Positions 21,778-29,887 are shown, counted from the first letter of the stretch. The stretch: 64,000 nt of DNA from Streptantibioticus cattleyicolor NRRL 8057 = DSM 46488 (GCF_000240165.1 NC_017586.1:682001-746000); one strand, 5' to 3'. Translations and numbers: made by a program. The notes: a model not told the origin generated them from the sequence alone.

Positions 21778-22657
21778 CGTGATGCTCCTGCGGATCTTCG
21801 GTTTGGTAGACGCGGGCGCTGTCGATGTCCCCTGAGCGCCAGGTGACGCCGCGGAGTGTGCCGGGAGGTGCTTGGTGCTCATCGTGTGGCCCGCGGACGG
21901 TGCAGCGGGTATAGCCGAGGCCGCCGAACTCTGCTGCGCACGGCGGTGCTTCGGGCGGTGCTGGCACTGGCTGCGCCGCCGGGATCTCGGCGTCCAGCAC
22001 TGCACGGATGGCTCGGTGGTGTGCGGGGATGCGCATCAGGTGTGTGTCGACCTGGCGCCCGGCTTCCGTACAGGAATCACCTGACGGTGCAGCGCAGACG
22101 GGACAGGGGGCGACGATGGGGTCGGAGTCCATCAAGCGCTTGGCTCGGTCCAGCTCCGCCCAAGCGGCGTCCCGCGCTGCGGCGATCACGTCGGCGGCCT
22201 GGTGCGCGAGCGTGGCGAACGCCCGCAGCTCGCGGTTGTCGCGCAGGAGACGGAACAACAGGATCTCGCGTTCATGAGATGTGCGCTTGGAGCCTCTTGC
22301 GCGAGCGGAGTACCAGGCTGTGCGGTACCGGTCGCGCTCCTCGGCCCTCTCCAGGGCATTGCGAACCTCGCCCGGGGTGTAGCAGGCGCGGTCCGCGAAC
22401 TCGGGGAAGCTCACGGAATCGGTGACGTCATACCAGGTCGTGGTGTCGTACTGTTCCTCGTCCTGGAAGTGGCCGAACCAGCGGCTCTCGGACACCGGGT
22501 GCTTGGCCCAGCCGACCGCCCGCAGATGTCCGCGGGCCGGATGGCGGGTGACGTGCTCCACGTAGAACAGGACGGAGAGCTCCGGTGCCCGGTACCCGCC
22601 GCCAATGTCGAGGTAGGTGCGGCCCGGTTGGAAGAACTCAGGGATGGGGTTGGTCAT
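21755..22657 (-). CDS. Hypothetical protein with zinc knuckle, 300 aa
   Basis: The N-terminal domain (1-90) is beta-rich (LSVLFYVEHVTRHPARGHLR). A central helical region (100-190) and a cysteine cluster (CPVCAAPSGDSC, residues about 187-198) follow. The Pro-rich tail overlaps the HNH gene by 23 nt. Hairpin copy 10 ends 22 nt before the ATG. The cluster resembles zinc knuckles in Streptomyces phage proteins; function unknown. Confidence 0.6.
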   Translation of the reverse strand: MTNPIPEFFQPGRTYLDIGGGYRAPELSVLFYVEHVTRHPARGHLRAVGWAKHPVSESRWFGHFQDEEQYDTTTWYDVTDSVSFPEFADRACYTPGEVRNALERAEERDRYRTAWYSARARGSKRTSHEREILLFRLLRDNRELRAFATLAHQAADVIAAARDAAWAELDRAKRLMDSDPIVAPCPVCAAPSGDSCTEAGRQVDTHLMRIPAHHRAIRAVLDAEIPAAQPVPAPPEAPPCAAEFGGLGYTRCTVRGPHDEHQAPPGTLRGVTWRSGDIDSARVYQTEDPQEHHGDHPDQY

Positions 22658-22678
22658 GGTTGTCCGTTCAGGTTGGAG

Positions 22679-22713
22679 GCGGCTCCGGGCTGGTCGTGCG
22701 GGCCCGGAGCCGC
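22679..22713 (-). other. Intercistronic hairpin, CACGACC loop (copy 10)
   Basis: Perfect 12-bp stem GCGGCTCCGGGC/GCCCGGAGCCGC. The sense loop is CCGCACGACCA. 22 nt to the next start. Confidence 0.8.
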
Positions 22714-22757
22714 CGGGTGGTACGGGGATCAGGGGACGTCCACGCCGAGTTGGCTCG

Positions 22758-23021
22758 TCAGTCGTCTCCGTCTTCCACGGGCAGTGCTCGGAGTTCCGCG
22801 AGCGCGAGCCCGTAGGCGGCGCACCAGCCTTCGCAGTAGGTACGGGCCGGCTCTCTGGAGCCGTCCACGTGGACGCGACACATGCCGACCGGGGTCGTCG
22901 TGCCCGTAGCCTCCCTGCCGCACCCTTCGACCGGGCACTTGCCGGGCCCCACCAGGGTGCGCCCCGGCGCGGTCCCCCCGGTCTTGCCTCGGTTCCAGCT
23001 CTGCTGAGCGTGGCTGGCCAC
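22758..23021 (-). CDS. Small zinc-finger-like protein, 87 aa
   Basis: GTG 23021 overlaps the stop of the Mini-A-like gene (TAGTG), so the two are coupled. CPVEGCG, then CRVH, then CEGWC give four or more metal ligands. Such small Cys/His proteins often accompany phage nucleases and topoisomerases. Partnering with the upstream protein is inference. Confidence 0.6.
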   Translation of the reverse strand: MASHAQQSWNRGKTGGTAPGRTLVGPGKCPVEGCGREATGTTTPVGMCRVHVDGSREPARTYCEGWCAAYGLALAELRALPVEDGDD

Positions 23022-23932
23022 TAACGGTCACCGCCCTCAGCGACCAGCGCGGCAACCTCATGCCAGCGCCCGGATACGGCCTTCAGCAGGCGGCGTTCGC
23101 GTTCCATCCGCTGGGTGGCCGCGTCCCACAGTTCGGCGTCCCGCCAAGCCCGGATCTCGCTTTCGATGATTCGATCCAGCGTGGTGGGGTCGAGAGCGTC
23201 CAGCTCCCAGCTGCTGCGCCCGTACTGCCGGACGTAGCTGCTCGCACGGCTGTCGGTCAACTTCGCGGGGTTCGGCGGCGGCTGGTGCGTCTCCACCTGG
23301 TCCATGTTCAGTGCGATCCGCCGGACATCGACGTCCGCGCCGAACAACCGCAGTCGCTCTGCGATGTCCCGAGTCATGTCGATCCCAGACGGGTCGTGAT
23401 CACCGAGGTGGATGACAACCGGCTTCTGCCCGGACCGCTCGTACCGGGCCAGCCGCTGCGCCGCCCCCCACAGCTCGGACTGGGATGTGTAGCCACGGCA
23501 CGAGAAGTAGTCGACGTCGTTGCGCTGGCAGACGCCGCTGATGACACCGACCAAGGCGTCCTTCTCGATCCAGACCTCGACGCGATGTGGCTGGTTGGCC
23601 CATCGTTCGGTGCGGTAGCCGGCGGCAGCGGATCGGATGATGGACTCCGGCGCGTCCCAGTGGGACAGGCCGCGCAGGTTCCGGGTGCGGTCCACGATGT
23701 AGTCCCAGTCCAGCAACCCGGCCAGCCGTGCATCGTTGATGATGCTGCCCAGCCGCTTGTACTCGGTCTGCGCGTTGGCCAGGAAATCTCTGGCGACGAA
23801 CTGGTAGTACAGCTGGCGCAGCGTCAGGTCGAACCCTTGTCGCATGTACTCGCCGCAGATCGCCTCGGCCTTGGCGATGATGTCGAGGCTGGCGGCACTG
23901 AACCGCCTCTCAACGTACGCGATACGAGGCAT
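23021..23932 (-). CDS. Stand-alone Topo VI A / Spo11-like protein (Mini-A type), 303 aa
   Basis: The N-terminal part has the winged-helix signature with candidate catalytic tyrosines (LTLRQLYYQFVARDFLAN, residues about 35-52). The Toprim half follows: VWIEKDALVGVISGVC supplies the conserved glutamate and VIHLGDHDPSGIDMTRDI the DxD motif that binds magnesium. The order 5Y-CAP winged helix then Toprim, at about 300 residues with no B subunit nearby, fits the Mini-A group of Topo VIA-like proteins known from mobile elements. It may cut or nick DNA for replication or recombination. The start overlaps the previous stop (TGATG), placing it in an operon with the 234-aa gene and the small zinc protein. 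Confidence 0.8.
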   Translation of the reverse strand: MPRIAYVERRFSAASLDIIAKAEAICGEYMRQGFDLTLRQLYYQFVARDFLANAQTEYKRLGSIINDARLAGLLDWDYIVDRTRNLRGLSHWDAPESIIRSAAAGYRTERWANQPHRVEVWIEKDALVGVISGVCQRNDVDYFSCRGYTSQSELWGAAQRLARYERSGQKPVVIHLGDHDPSGIDMTRDIAERLRLFGADVDVRRIALNMDQVETHQPPPNPAKLTDSRASSYVRQYGRSSWELDALDPTTLDRIIESEIRAWRDAELWDAATQRMERERRLLKAVSGRWHEVAALVAEGGDR

Positions 23933-24636
23933 CAGTGCCCGCTCCCCGGCGTTATGCGCAGGCACGGGCAGTCAGCCCTACCCTCCGCAGTCCCGGATGG
24001 GAGAGCGTGCCCCGTGTGCGTGGCAGTCGGTCGGGTGAACTCGCCCGCGGACTTCGGCTGGCTGCCGTCGCGGGTGTCCTTCCCAAGCGCGCCACTCGCC
24101 TGCGCGGGAGTCTCAGACGTCGGGCCAGCGTTGGGCACGCTGTTCTGCCCGTCCTGGTCTGCCTCACCGTTCGGGTCAAGGAGTGCCGCCCCCAGGGCCT
24201 CGCGGAGATCGTCGTCGAGGAACAGCGCGGCGGGGCGGCCGTCATCGGTCATGCAGCACACGATGGTGTCCTCGTCTGAGGCCGGGCCGGGGTAGATCAC
24301 ATGGCGGGCCCAGTGAATGCTGAGCGGAACGGCGCAGGTTGTAGCCCGGTGGGATCTGGCGCGTGCGGACAGCCATGCTGCTCTGTAGCGCTCGGCCAGG
24401 GCCTCGGCGTTGAGCAGGCGGCGCAGCAGATGGCCGGTGCGCTCGCCCATGTAGCACGTCAGGTTGATGCTGAACCAGTCCACGGACTGCGAGGCGTGGT
24501 CGTGGTGGGCCAGGTCGTGGATGATCCGGGCGCACATGACCAACTGCTCGACGCCAGCGGGCTGGGCGGTGCCGATGTACTCGGATATCAGCTGGCGCTG
24601 CTCGGCGGTCAGCTTGTCCCATCCGATGTCGGGCAT
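23932..24636 (-). CDS. Hypothetical protein, 234 aa
   Basis: The N-terminal 100 residues are helical (MPDIGWDKLTAEQRQLISEY, CARIIHDLAHHDHASQSVDW). A short beta region and a disordered tail of about 80 residues follow, which may tether the next protein. The arrangement AERYRAAWLSARAR is also found in the 300-aa neighbour (RDRYRTAWYSARARG), indicating a shared domain. Hairpin copy 11 precedes it by 21 nt. Function unknown. Confidence 0.6.
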   Translation of the reverse strand: MPDIGWDKLTAEQRQLISEYIGTAQPAGVEQLVMCARIIHDLAHHDHASQSVDWFSINLTCYMGERTGHLLRRLLNAEALAERYRAAWLSARARSHRATTCAVPLSIHWARHVIYPGPASDEDTIVCCMTDDGRPAALFLDDDLREALGAALLDPNGEADQDGQNSVPNAGPTSETPAQASGALGKDTRDGSQPKSAGEFTRPTATHTGHALPSGTAEGRADCPCLRITPGSGH

Positions 24637-24656
24637 GGGGTTCCTTCCGGTTGGGG

Positions 24657-24687
24657 CGTCCCGGGCTGGTCGTGCGGGCCCGGGACG
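24657..24687 (-). other. Intercistronic hairpin, CACGACC loop (copy 11)
   Basis: 10-bp stem CGTCCCGGGC/GCCCGGGACG. The sense loop CCGCACGACCA is identical to copy 10. 21 nt to the next ATG. Confidence 0.8.
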
Positions 24688-24705
24688 TCACCGCATGCGT
24701 CAGGG

Positions 24706-24939
24706 TTAGGAGGCGTTGGTCGGAGCGGTGCTCCACCAGGGGATGGGGTCGGGTACCGGTTCGAGGAATGCGAGCTGCGACCGGTCGATCTGTCCGAAGG
24801 ACGTCGGGCCGTATCCGGGGTCCTTGTCGAGCTGGACGAAGAAGTACTGGTAGGTGATGCCGGCACTGGGCATCCCGAGGTAGACGACGGGCATGGCGGT
24901 CGCCGACTTACCGCCGTAAAGAGCGCGATAGCTCTTCAT
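24706..24939 (-). CDS. Small hypothetical protein, 77 aa
   Basis: ATG 24939 with GGAG 6 nt upstream (MKSYRALYGGKSATAMPVVY). Compact alpha/beta pattern with aromatic residues (ITYQYFFVQLD). Flanked by hairpin copies 11 and 12. Function unknown. Confidence 0.6.
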   Translation of the reverse strand: MKSYRALYGGKSATAMPVVYLGMPSAGITYQYFFVQLDKDPGYGPTSFGQIDRSQLAFLEPVPDPIPWWSTAPTNAS

Positions 24940-24960
24940 GGGGCTCCTCTGAGGACTGCA

Positions 24961-24992
24961 CCTGCGCCCGAGGCTGGTCGTGCGGGCGCAGG
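24961..24992 (-). other. Intercistronic hairpin, CACGACC loop (copy 12)
   Basis: Perfect 10-bp stem CCTGCGCCCG/CGGGCGCAGG. The sense loop is CACGACCAGCCT, with the core shifted to the 5' end of the loop. 22 nt to the next ATG. Confidence 0.7.
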
Positions 24993-25012
24993 AGCAGAGG
25001 CTGTAAGGGACG

Positions 25013-25582
25013 TCAGGATGTGTTGGCCATTCGCGCGATGGCGTCGGCGAAGTGGAGGACGGCGGCACGCAGCAGATTGACCTGCGTAGCGATCGGGTCC
25101 GCGGGGGCGTTGGTGATGGGTAGGTCGCTGATCGCGAGCTCGCGCAGGCTCAGTGGGCGCGGTGGGCGTCCTCCGGGCGGGCCCATGCGGCGGGCGCGCG
25201 GGATGTCGGGCAGCTCTTCCAGGTCTCCGTAAGGGAGCACCCCGTTGAACCGATACTCGGTGCTTTCGTAGTCACTGACCAGGAGGCGTATGCCTGTGGT
25301 CGCTCGCGTCCAGTCCGCGTGGACGCCGTACAACTCAGCCTCCGGGTCCGCGGGCACCAGCACGGCCGGCACCACACCGGTAGGCGTACCGTATGCGGGC
25401 TTCGCGGGGGTGATGCCGAGCGCCGCGAGGCGGGCGTTGATGCGGTCGGCGGTCATTTTGGACTGGATCAGCTTTGAGTTGCGTTCCGCAGCTTGTGTCT
25501 CTTCGTAGGCCGCTTCGGCTTCTTCCAACCAGGAAGGCAGTTCTGCGGCCGGAGTGTTCTGTTGCGGGGGTTCAGTCGTCAC
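25013..25582 (-). CDS. Hypothetical protein, 189 aa
   Basis: GTG 25582 with AAGGG upstream. The N-terminus contains a helical stretch (LPSWLEEAEAAYEETQAAER). The middle (VLVPADPEAELYGVHADWTR) is alpha/beta and the C-terminus helical. It is the first gene of the leftward operon that runs through the Mini-A-like gene, behind a long leader of about 160 nt and the dyad promoter at 25746-25783. Function unknown. Confidence 0.6.
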   Translation of the reverse strand: MTTEPPQQNTPAAELPSWLEEAEAAYEETQAAERNSKLIQSKMTADRINARLAALGITPAKPAYGTPTGVVPAVLVPADPEAELYGVHADWTRATTGIRLLVSDYESTEYRFNGVLPYGDLEELPDIPRARRMGPPGGRPPRPLSLRELAISDLPITNAPADPIATQVNLLRAAVLHFADAIARMANTS

Positions 25583-25745
25583 TGGGGTGCCCTTCTGCTC
25601 GGCGCTGATTCGTGACGGGTAGGAGCGGCATTCCGCGCGTGCAAGAATTCGTTCAGGGATTACAGCGCGGGGGTCATCTGGATTCGACAATCCGAGCGCG
25701 CAACACTTTTCGTGGCCCTCCTTTCACGGGGGGGACGTTGCCTTC

Positions 25746-25783
25746 AATCTACGCCGTTCCTCTTGCGTTTGCAATAGGAACTG
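25746..25783 (-). promoter_or_regulatory. Promoter with the CCGTTCCT dyad (copy 1)
   Basis: A 30-bp imperfect inverted repeat (25754-25783; arms CCGTTCCTCTTGCGT and TTGCAATAGGAACTG, 11 of 15 paired) covers the minus-strand -35 TTGCAA. The spacer is 17 bp and the -10 TAGATT. Nearly the same dyad controls the operon starting at 30834. The stretch 25586-25927 otherwise holds only the operon leader. Confidence 0.75.
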
Positions 25784-25927
25784 GTGTGCTTCCCAGGACA
25801 ACAACGCCGAGCAATCGGGGGTGATCAACGGCGGGTCTTGGCGGCCGGGTCCGGAGCCGTCCCCGGACCCGGCACTGCGCTGCTCGTGGTTGACGGCACT
25901 CAGGTGCGACGGGTACGGCGGCAGCCG

Positions 25928-26560
25928 TCAGTACGGCGGCGCGGCGTCAGCGCGATTGGCGGGCTGGCTGGTCCACGGGTCGTCGGCCGGCGGACTGCCC
26001 CAGGTGCTTGCCGCTTCCGTCGAAGCCGCGGAGGACGAGCTGTTGCCCCACCCCTCGACACGGCGCTGCACCTTGGTGACCTTGGCCGTGGCATTGCGGA
26101 GCGAGGCGCCGACCTCGTCGACGTCGAGTTCGTAGACCGTCCGCTTGACGCCCTCACGGTCTTCGTAGGTGCGCTGCTTCAGCCGGCCCTGCACGATGAC
26201 GCGCATGCCGCGCTGGAGTGACTCGGCCACGTTCTCAGCTGCCTGGCGCCAGATCGAGCAGGTCAGGAACAGACTCTCGCTGTCCTTCCACTCCTGGGTG
26301 TCCCGGTCGTAGGTGCGGGGAGTGGAGGCGATGCGGAACTTAGTGACCGCGGCACCGGATGGCGTGAAGCGCAACTCGGGGTCGTCCACGAGGTTGCCTA
26401 CGACAGTGATGATCGTCTCTCCTGGCATGGCAAGAGCCTGCCTTTCCGTCGGATTGGCGATTGCGTTGAGGGGTGGTGAGCCGGCACACCTGTAGCTGGC
26501 GTGCCCTGGCTCGTTGCCGAGGTGGTAGGCCGGGCAGAACCGGCATTCGTAGATCACCAA
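25928..26560 (-). CDS. ssb: Single-stranded DNA-binding protein with Cys-rich N-terminal extension, 210 aa
   Basis: From residue 45 ([20 protein letters not shown]) the sequence is a typical bacterial SSB OB-fold ([58 protein letters not shown]) with a disordered tail ending DAAPPY; the usual acidic tip DDEPPF is degenerate. The frame extends upstream to GTG 26560, which overlaps the previous stop, adding [12 protein letters not shown] and a third Cys, a possible zinc finger. The ribosome site at residue 45 is weak, so a fused protein is likely; two nested starts are also possible. Confidence 0.85.
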   Translation of the reverse strand: MVIYECRFCPAYHLGNEPGHASYRCAGSPPLNAIANPTERQALAMPGETIITVVGNLVDDPELRFTPSGAAVTKFRIASTPRTYDRDTQEWKDSESLFLTCSIWRQAAENVAESLQRGMRVIVQGRLKQRTYEDREGVKRTVYELDVDEVGASLRNATAKVTKVQRRVEGWGNSSSSAASTEAASTWGSPPADDPWTSQPANRADAAPPY

Positions 26561-27558
26561 GTGCTGGCGTCCGGCCCGGCGGCGCAGGGGCTTCCGCGCG
26601 AGCTTGGCCTGGTGGTACGTCGGATACGAGCCGGTCTTGGTGCGGCAGGCGCCGTTTGGAGATCGGCCGGGTGCGGCCCGGGCATGTCAGCGAGGTCGAC
26701 GGTGCGGTGTGCGTCGTTGTCGCGGTCCAGGGCCCACGTCGGATCGTAGGGCCAGGTCTCGCCGCGAGCTTTCGCCGCAGCCTTGATGCGTTCCCATGAC
26801 CTGCCGACCGACTGGGGCTTCATGCCTAGGGCGAGCGCGATGGCGGAGCGGTCCATGCGACGCCGACGGGTGCCGTACTCGATGGCTGCCGCCCGGTCCC
26901 AGAGGTGCAGCGGGACGCGTTCGCCTTCCAGAGCCCGGATGACGGCGGCGTGATCGACGATTCGCGACTCGCCGCCCTGCCACCCGTGTTGAGCTCTGGC
27001 CCGGGGGTCCTCGATACGGTCGTCGTCCCACGCCAGCGGGCTGGCGTAGCCGCGCTCCACGGCTGTGCGCCGGGTTGCGTGCGCCACGTTGCCGGGCACG
27101 CCGTGATCCTCGGGACAGGCGTTCCACCAGTGGTCGTACAGGGTCGCCGCCTTCAGACGGTCGAAGACGGTGATGGGGCGGGTGGTCGACTCTCCTTCGA
27201 GTACCCAGTCGATGTATGCCGACTGCCAGCCGAGCGCGTCAGCCATGGCAGAGGGGGGCCATCCCTTCCACATGAGCGCAGCCAGCCGCCGGCGGGTGCC
27301 GAGGGACCGCGTCGGGGCGGTGAGCCGGCCGCACGGCAGGATGGGTATGGCCAGCAGGCGTCGCTCGACGTCCCAGCCGATGGGACGGATCGCGGCGGCC
27401 CGCCGCACGGCGTCGGGCGTGGTGCGTACGTGGGTCGCAGTGACGGGGTCAGGGATGCCGATCAGCCGGAGTGCGCGGACGTGTACGGCGGCGGGCAGGC
27501 TGCGCACGGTGCGGCGTATCAGCAGCCGGTCGGTGCGTAGATGACATGCGGTGGTCAC
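26554..27558 (-). CDS. Protein with two helix-turn-helix segments, 334 aa
   Basis: GTG 27558 overlaps the RusA stop (GTGA). HTH-like segments lie around residues 98-130 ([20 protein letters not shown]) and 255-285 ([20 protein letters not shown]). The stretch between contains [13 protein letters not shown]. Proteins with repeated HTHs of this kind occur next to replication genes in actinobacteriophages. It may be a regulator or a DNA-binding recombination partner; the family is not identified. Confidence 0.6.
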   Translation of the reverse strand: MTTACHLRTDRLLIRRTVRSLPAAVHVRALRLIGIPDPVTATHVRTTPDAVRRAAAIRPIGWDVERRLLAIPILPCGRLTAPTRSLGTRRRLAALMWKGWPPSAMADALGWQSAYIDWVLEGESTTRPITVFDRLKAATLYDHWWNACPEDHGVPGNVAHATRRTAVERGYASPLAWDDDRIEDPRARAQHGWQGGESRIVDHAAVIRALEGERVPLHLWDRAAAIEYGTRRRRMDRSAIALALGMKPQSVGRSWERIKAAAKARGETWPYDPTWALDRDNDAHRTVDLADMPGPHPADLQTAPAAPRPARIRRTTRPSSRGSPCAAGPDASTW

Positions 27559-28043
27559 GGCTGGACGGTCCAGACGGTGAGGAGGGCCCCGGGCCGCGGC
27601 AGGGCATACGGCCCGAGGTGTGGATACGTCTTGCTGAGGCCCCGGTACGCGACGATCAGGCCGTCGTCCTTCCACACCACGCCGGTCAGGGCGTCCTCAG
27701 TGCTGCGCACCAGCTTCGACAGGTCCGGATACACGCTCGGGTAGACACGCCCTTGAGGCATACGCTGCGGCGCCGGCATGGTGAAGTGCATCCCCACCGC
27801 CAGGGCCTCGGTCAGCAGCGTCCACCGTGGCAGCGAGCGCAGCCGGACGCGGGCAGCTGCTGCTACGGCCTCACGCCAGGGCTTCACCTTCGCGGACGAC
27901 TCGACCAGGACGGGGACGCGCTTACCGTTACGGCTGATGCGGTATCCCTTTGGGGTCTTGCTGCCCTGCGGCCCCGGGATACCCCACACCACCATCTCGA
28001 ACACCGGGTCCGGGCCGCACAGTGGCTGAGCTTGGGTGCTCAC
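27555..28043 (-). CDS. rusA: RusA-family Holliday-junction resolvase, 162 aa
   Basis: The family signature is clear: VWGIPGPQGSKTPKG at the N-terminus, VKPWREAVAAAARVR, and DLSKLVRSTEDALTGVVWKDDGL, where the Asp residues (PDLSK, the later ED and DD) form the magnesium-binding site. RusA cuts four-way junctions during recombination or replication. GTG 28043 overlaps the stop of the methyltransferase gene, giving strict coupling. Length is slightly above the E. coli protein because of N- and C-terminal additions. Confidence 0.85.
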   Translation of the reverse strand: MSTQAQPLCGPDPVFEMVVWGIPGPQGSKTPKGYRISRNGKRVPVLVESSAKVKPWREAVAAAARVRLRSLPRWTLLTEALAVGMHFTMPAPQRMPQGRVYPSVYPDLSKLVRSTEDALTGVVWKDDGLIVAYRGLSKTYPHLGPYALPRPGALLTVWTVQP

Positions 28044-28531
28044 CGTGCCACCGCCTTGGCGTGGCGGTCGTACAGGGTGATGGAGCCAGCGACGGCCACG
28101 TTCAGCGATATCGGGAGCATGGTGGGGACGGTCAGAAGGGTGTGGCAGCGGTCCAGGACTGGTGCAGGCAGACCGGTGTCCTCAGCGCCGAGGAGATAGG
28201 CGGCCCGCGCTGGGTGAACGAAGCGCGTCAGCGGTACCGCGTTCTCGGACATCTCGACTCCTACGAGCTGGCACGCGTGCGGCAGGTGCTCGACCAGGTC
28301 CTCGAGGTCGCAGAAGTGCAGCAGCGGCGTGTGCAGGGGCGTCTTGCAGGTGTCGGTGGCCTGGTGGCGGTAGCGGGCGCCCACGGTGAAGACGAACGCT
28401 GCGCCGTACAAGGCTGCAGCCCGCCAGAGCATGCCGACGTTACGGCTGGTCTTGGTGGCGTAGATCCCGATGGCGAAGTAGCCGCGTCGGGGTTCGCCGG
28501 TGGTGGGGAGCGCCAACGTGGTGGTGGTCAC
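28040..28531 (-). CDS. SpoU/TrmH-type RNA 2'-O-methyltransferase, 163 aa
   Basis: All three SPOUT motifs are present: SRNVGMLWRAAALYGAAFVF (motif 1), GVEM followed by AYLLGAEDTGLPAPVLDRC (motif 2) and PISLNVAVAGSITLYDRHA (motif 3). Together they form the knotted SAM site. Size and lack of an N-terminal RNA domain resemble TrmL, which methylates the tRNA wobble ribose, but the substrate cannot be read from sequence. GTG 28531 overlaps the previous stop. Its place between DNA-recombination genes in a mobile element is unusual. Confidence 0.8.
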   Translation of the reverse strand: MTTTTLALPTTGEPRRGYFAIGIYATKTSRNVGMLWRAAALYGAAFVFTVGARYRHQATDTCKTPLHTPLLHFCDLEDLVEHLPHACQLVGVEMSENAVPLTRFVHPARAAYLLGAEDTGLPAPVLDRCHTLLTVPTMLPISLNVAVAGSITLYDRHAKAVAR

Positions 28532-28965
28532 TGGTTGTCCTTGGTGTGCAGAGGGGTTACGACGATGGGGTCTTGCTCGACGCCGAGGTTCGTGGGCTCC
28601 GGTGCTGCCGGACGGTTGGGAGGGACACGGGGAACGAACCAGCCCGCGGACGGTGGAGGGTGTTCTTCCGTACTGGTGCTGCACGCCTCGGCTTCCTGAA
28701 GGGCAGTCTTGAGTTCGTGGGGCCATCGCAGCCGGGTGGTGTGAGTGGTGTGCCTGGCACACGGAGCCGCGAGCTCGAACGGGATGCCGCGTGGGTGGTG
28801 GGTCAGGGTGGTGCCGTCGCCATAGGTGCCCGTCGTCGCGGTGCCGTCCTCACGCCCGGCCCAGTCCTCCAGCGGAATGTAGAAGCCGGCACTGGCCGCT
28901 GCGAGGTAGGCGTGGGCCCGTGCTACCTCCTCGGCCGACGGTGCGGAGGTGGGAGCGTCGCTCAT
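28528..28965 (-). CDS. Hypothetical protein, 145 aa
   Basis: ATG 28965 with GGAGAC upstream. The N-terminal helix (APSAEEVARAHAYLAAASAG) leads to a compact region (YGDGTTLTHHPRGIPFELAA) with a His-rich strip (CARHTTHTTRL) that may bind metal, and a Pro-rich tail. It is coupled to the methyltransferase gene by a GTGA overlap. Function unknown. Confidence 0.55.
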   Translation of the reverse strand: MSDAPTSAPSAEEVARAHAYLAAASAGFYIPLEDWAGREDGTATTGTYGDGTTLTHHPRGIPFELAAPCARHTTHTTRLRWPHELKTALQEAEACSTSTEEHPPPSAGWFVPRVPPNRPAAPEPTNLGVEQDPIVVTPLHTKDNQ

Positions 28966-28979
28966 GGAAGTCTCCAGGT

Positions 28980-29005
28980 TGGGGCCCGCGCCGTGACGCG
29001 GGCCG
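28980..29005 (-). other. Hairpin before the 145-aa gene
   Basis: GGCCCGCG/CGCGGGCC with a short CCGTGA loop, in the stop-to-start position used by the CACGACC family but with a different loop. Confidence 0.45.
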
Positions 29006-29030
29006 TTGCACGGCGAGTGCTGGAGGGGAG

Positions 29031-29867
29031 TTAGAGGGGTTCGGGAATGTCGCGGTTGGCCGAGTGACGGATCAGTGCGACGTCCCGCGTGGGATCCTCC
29101 CGAAGGTGGTTCCACGCGCGGATGACGTAGGCGACCTGCGTCGCCGTGGTCACCACGCGGTTGACGTCTCTGTCGGACTGGGCACGGCGTCGCAGCGCGT
29201 ACACCGGGTGGCCGACGGGCAGTTCAGCGCCATCGGCGAGTCTGGCGAAGAACCAGGTGGCATCACCGGCGGATGTTCGACTGCACAGGGCGTGGGCCGT
29301 GCCGACGGCGCTGGGCGACAGAGCGCGGAAGGAGCGGTACGTCGTCGCGGCGACTTCCGCTGAGCGCCTCAGCTGCGGCTGTCGGGCGAGGAGGGCATTC
29401 ATCTCTGTGACGGTGGGCGTGGTGTTGCCGTTGAACTTGCGGTCCCCGGCGTCCCACATCCACACCAGTCGCAGGATCGGCGCCAGGTAGGAGGTGTGCT
29501 TCTCGCCCTCGATACCCAGGACGTCTGCCATGCTGCGGCGAGCCCCTACGTCCATCGACCTTTGCACTTCTTGTGGGAGGCCGGTGATGATGAACGTCGT
29601 GAACGGCCTACCGGCCTCGACGCATGCGGTCAGCCGGTGCTGCCCGTCGAGGATCGTTCCGTCGACGGCAATCTTGATCGTCTCGCCGTTGAGGTCCCAG
29701 GAGCCGTTGGCGATGTCCCGGACCATCTGTCGGTAGTGCTTGGGCTTCGTCTTGCGATTGTGCGTGTTGTGGCGCAGGTACTCCGTTGCCATCTCGGGGG
29801 TGATGATTGCGATGCGGGCGGCCGGCCCGGTCGTGCCGTCGGCGGCGCCGGAGGATTTGCCGTTCAT
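29031..29867 (-). CDS. DGQHR/ParB-like protein, 278 aa
   Basis: ATG 29867 with AAAGGAG upstream. Residues about 14-90 have the ParB/sulfiredoxin-fold signature: ITPEMATEYLRHNTHNRKTK, DIANGSWDLNGETIKIAVDG and TILDGQHRLTACVEAGRPF. The C-terminal two thirds are helical. Such proteins are frequent in phages and plasmids and may bind nucleotides or DNA; a partition role is not implied because no ParA lies nearby. Confidence 0.7.
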   Translation of the reverse strand: MNGKSSGAADGTTGPAARIAIITPEMATEYLRHNTHNRKTKPKHYRQMVRDIANGSWDLNGETIKIAVDGTILDGQHRLTACVEAGRPFTTFIITGLPQEVQRSMDVGARRSMADVLGIEGEKHTSYLAPILRLVWMWDAGDRKFNGNTTPTVTEMNALLARQPQLRRSAEVAATTYRSFRALSPSAVGTAHALCSRTSAGDATWFFARLADGAELPVGHPVYALRRRAQSDRDVNRVVTTATQVAYVIRAWNHLREDPTRDVALIRHSANRDIPEPL

Positions 29868-29887
29868 GTCGGCTCCTTTCGTTGAGG

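Noticed and set aside
9627-24992. CACGACC hairpins as ordinary rho-independent terminators
   Set aside because: They lie inside operons, lack U-tracts, and the loop rather than the stem is conserved; separate terminator hairpins without that loop exist at operon ends.
29031-29867. Partition protein ParB
   Set aside because: Only the DGQHR/ParB-like fold signature is present; no ParA partner, parS cluster or ParB HTH domain is visible.
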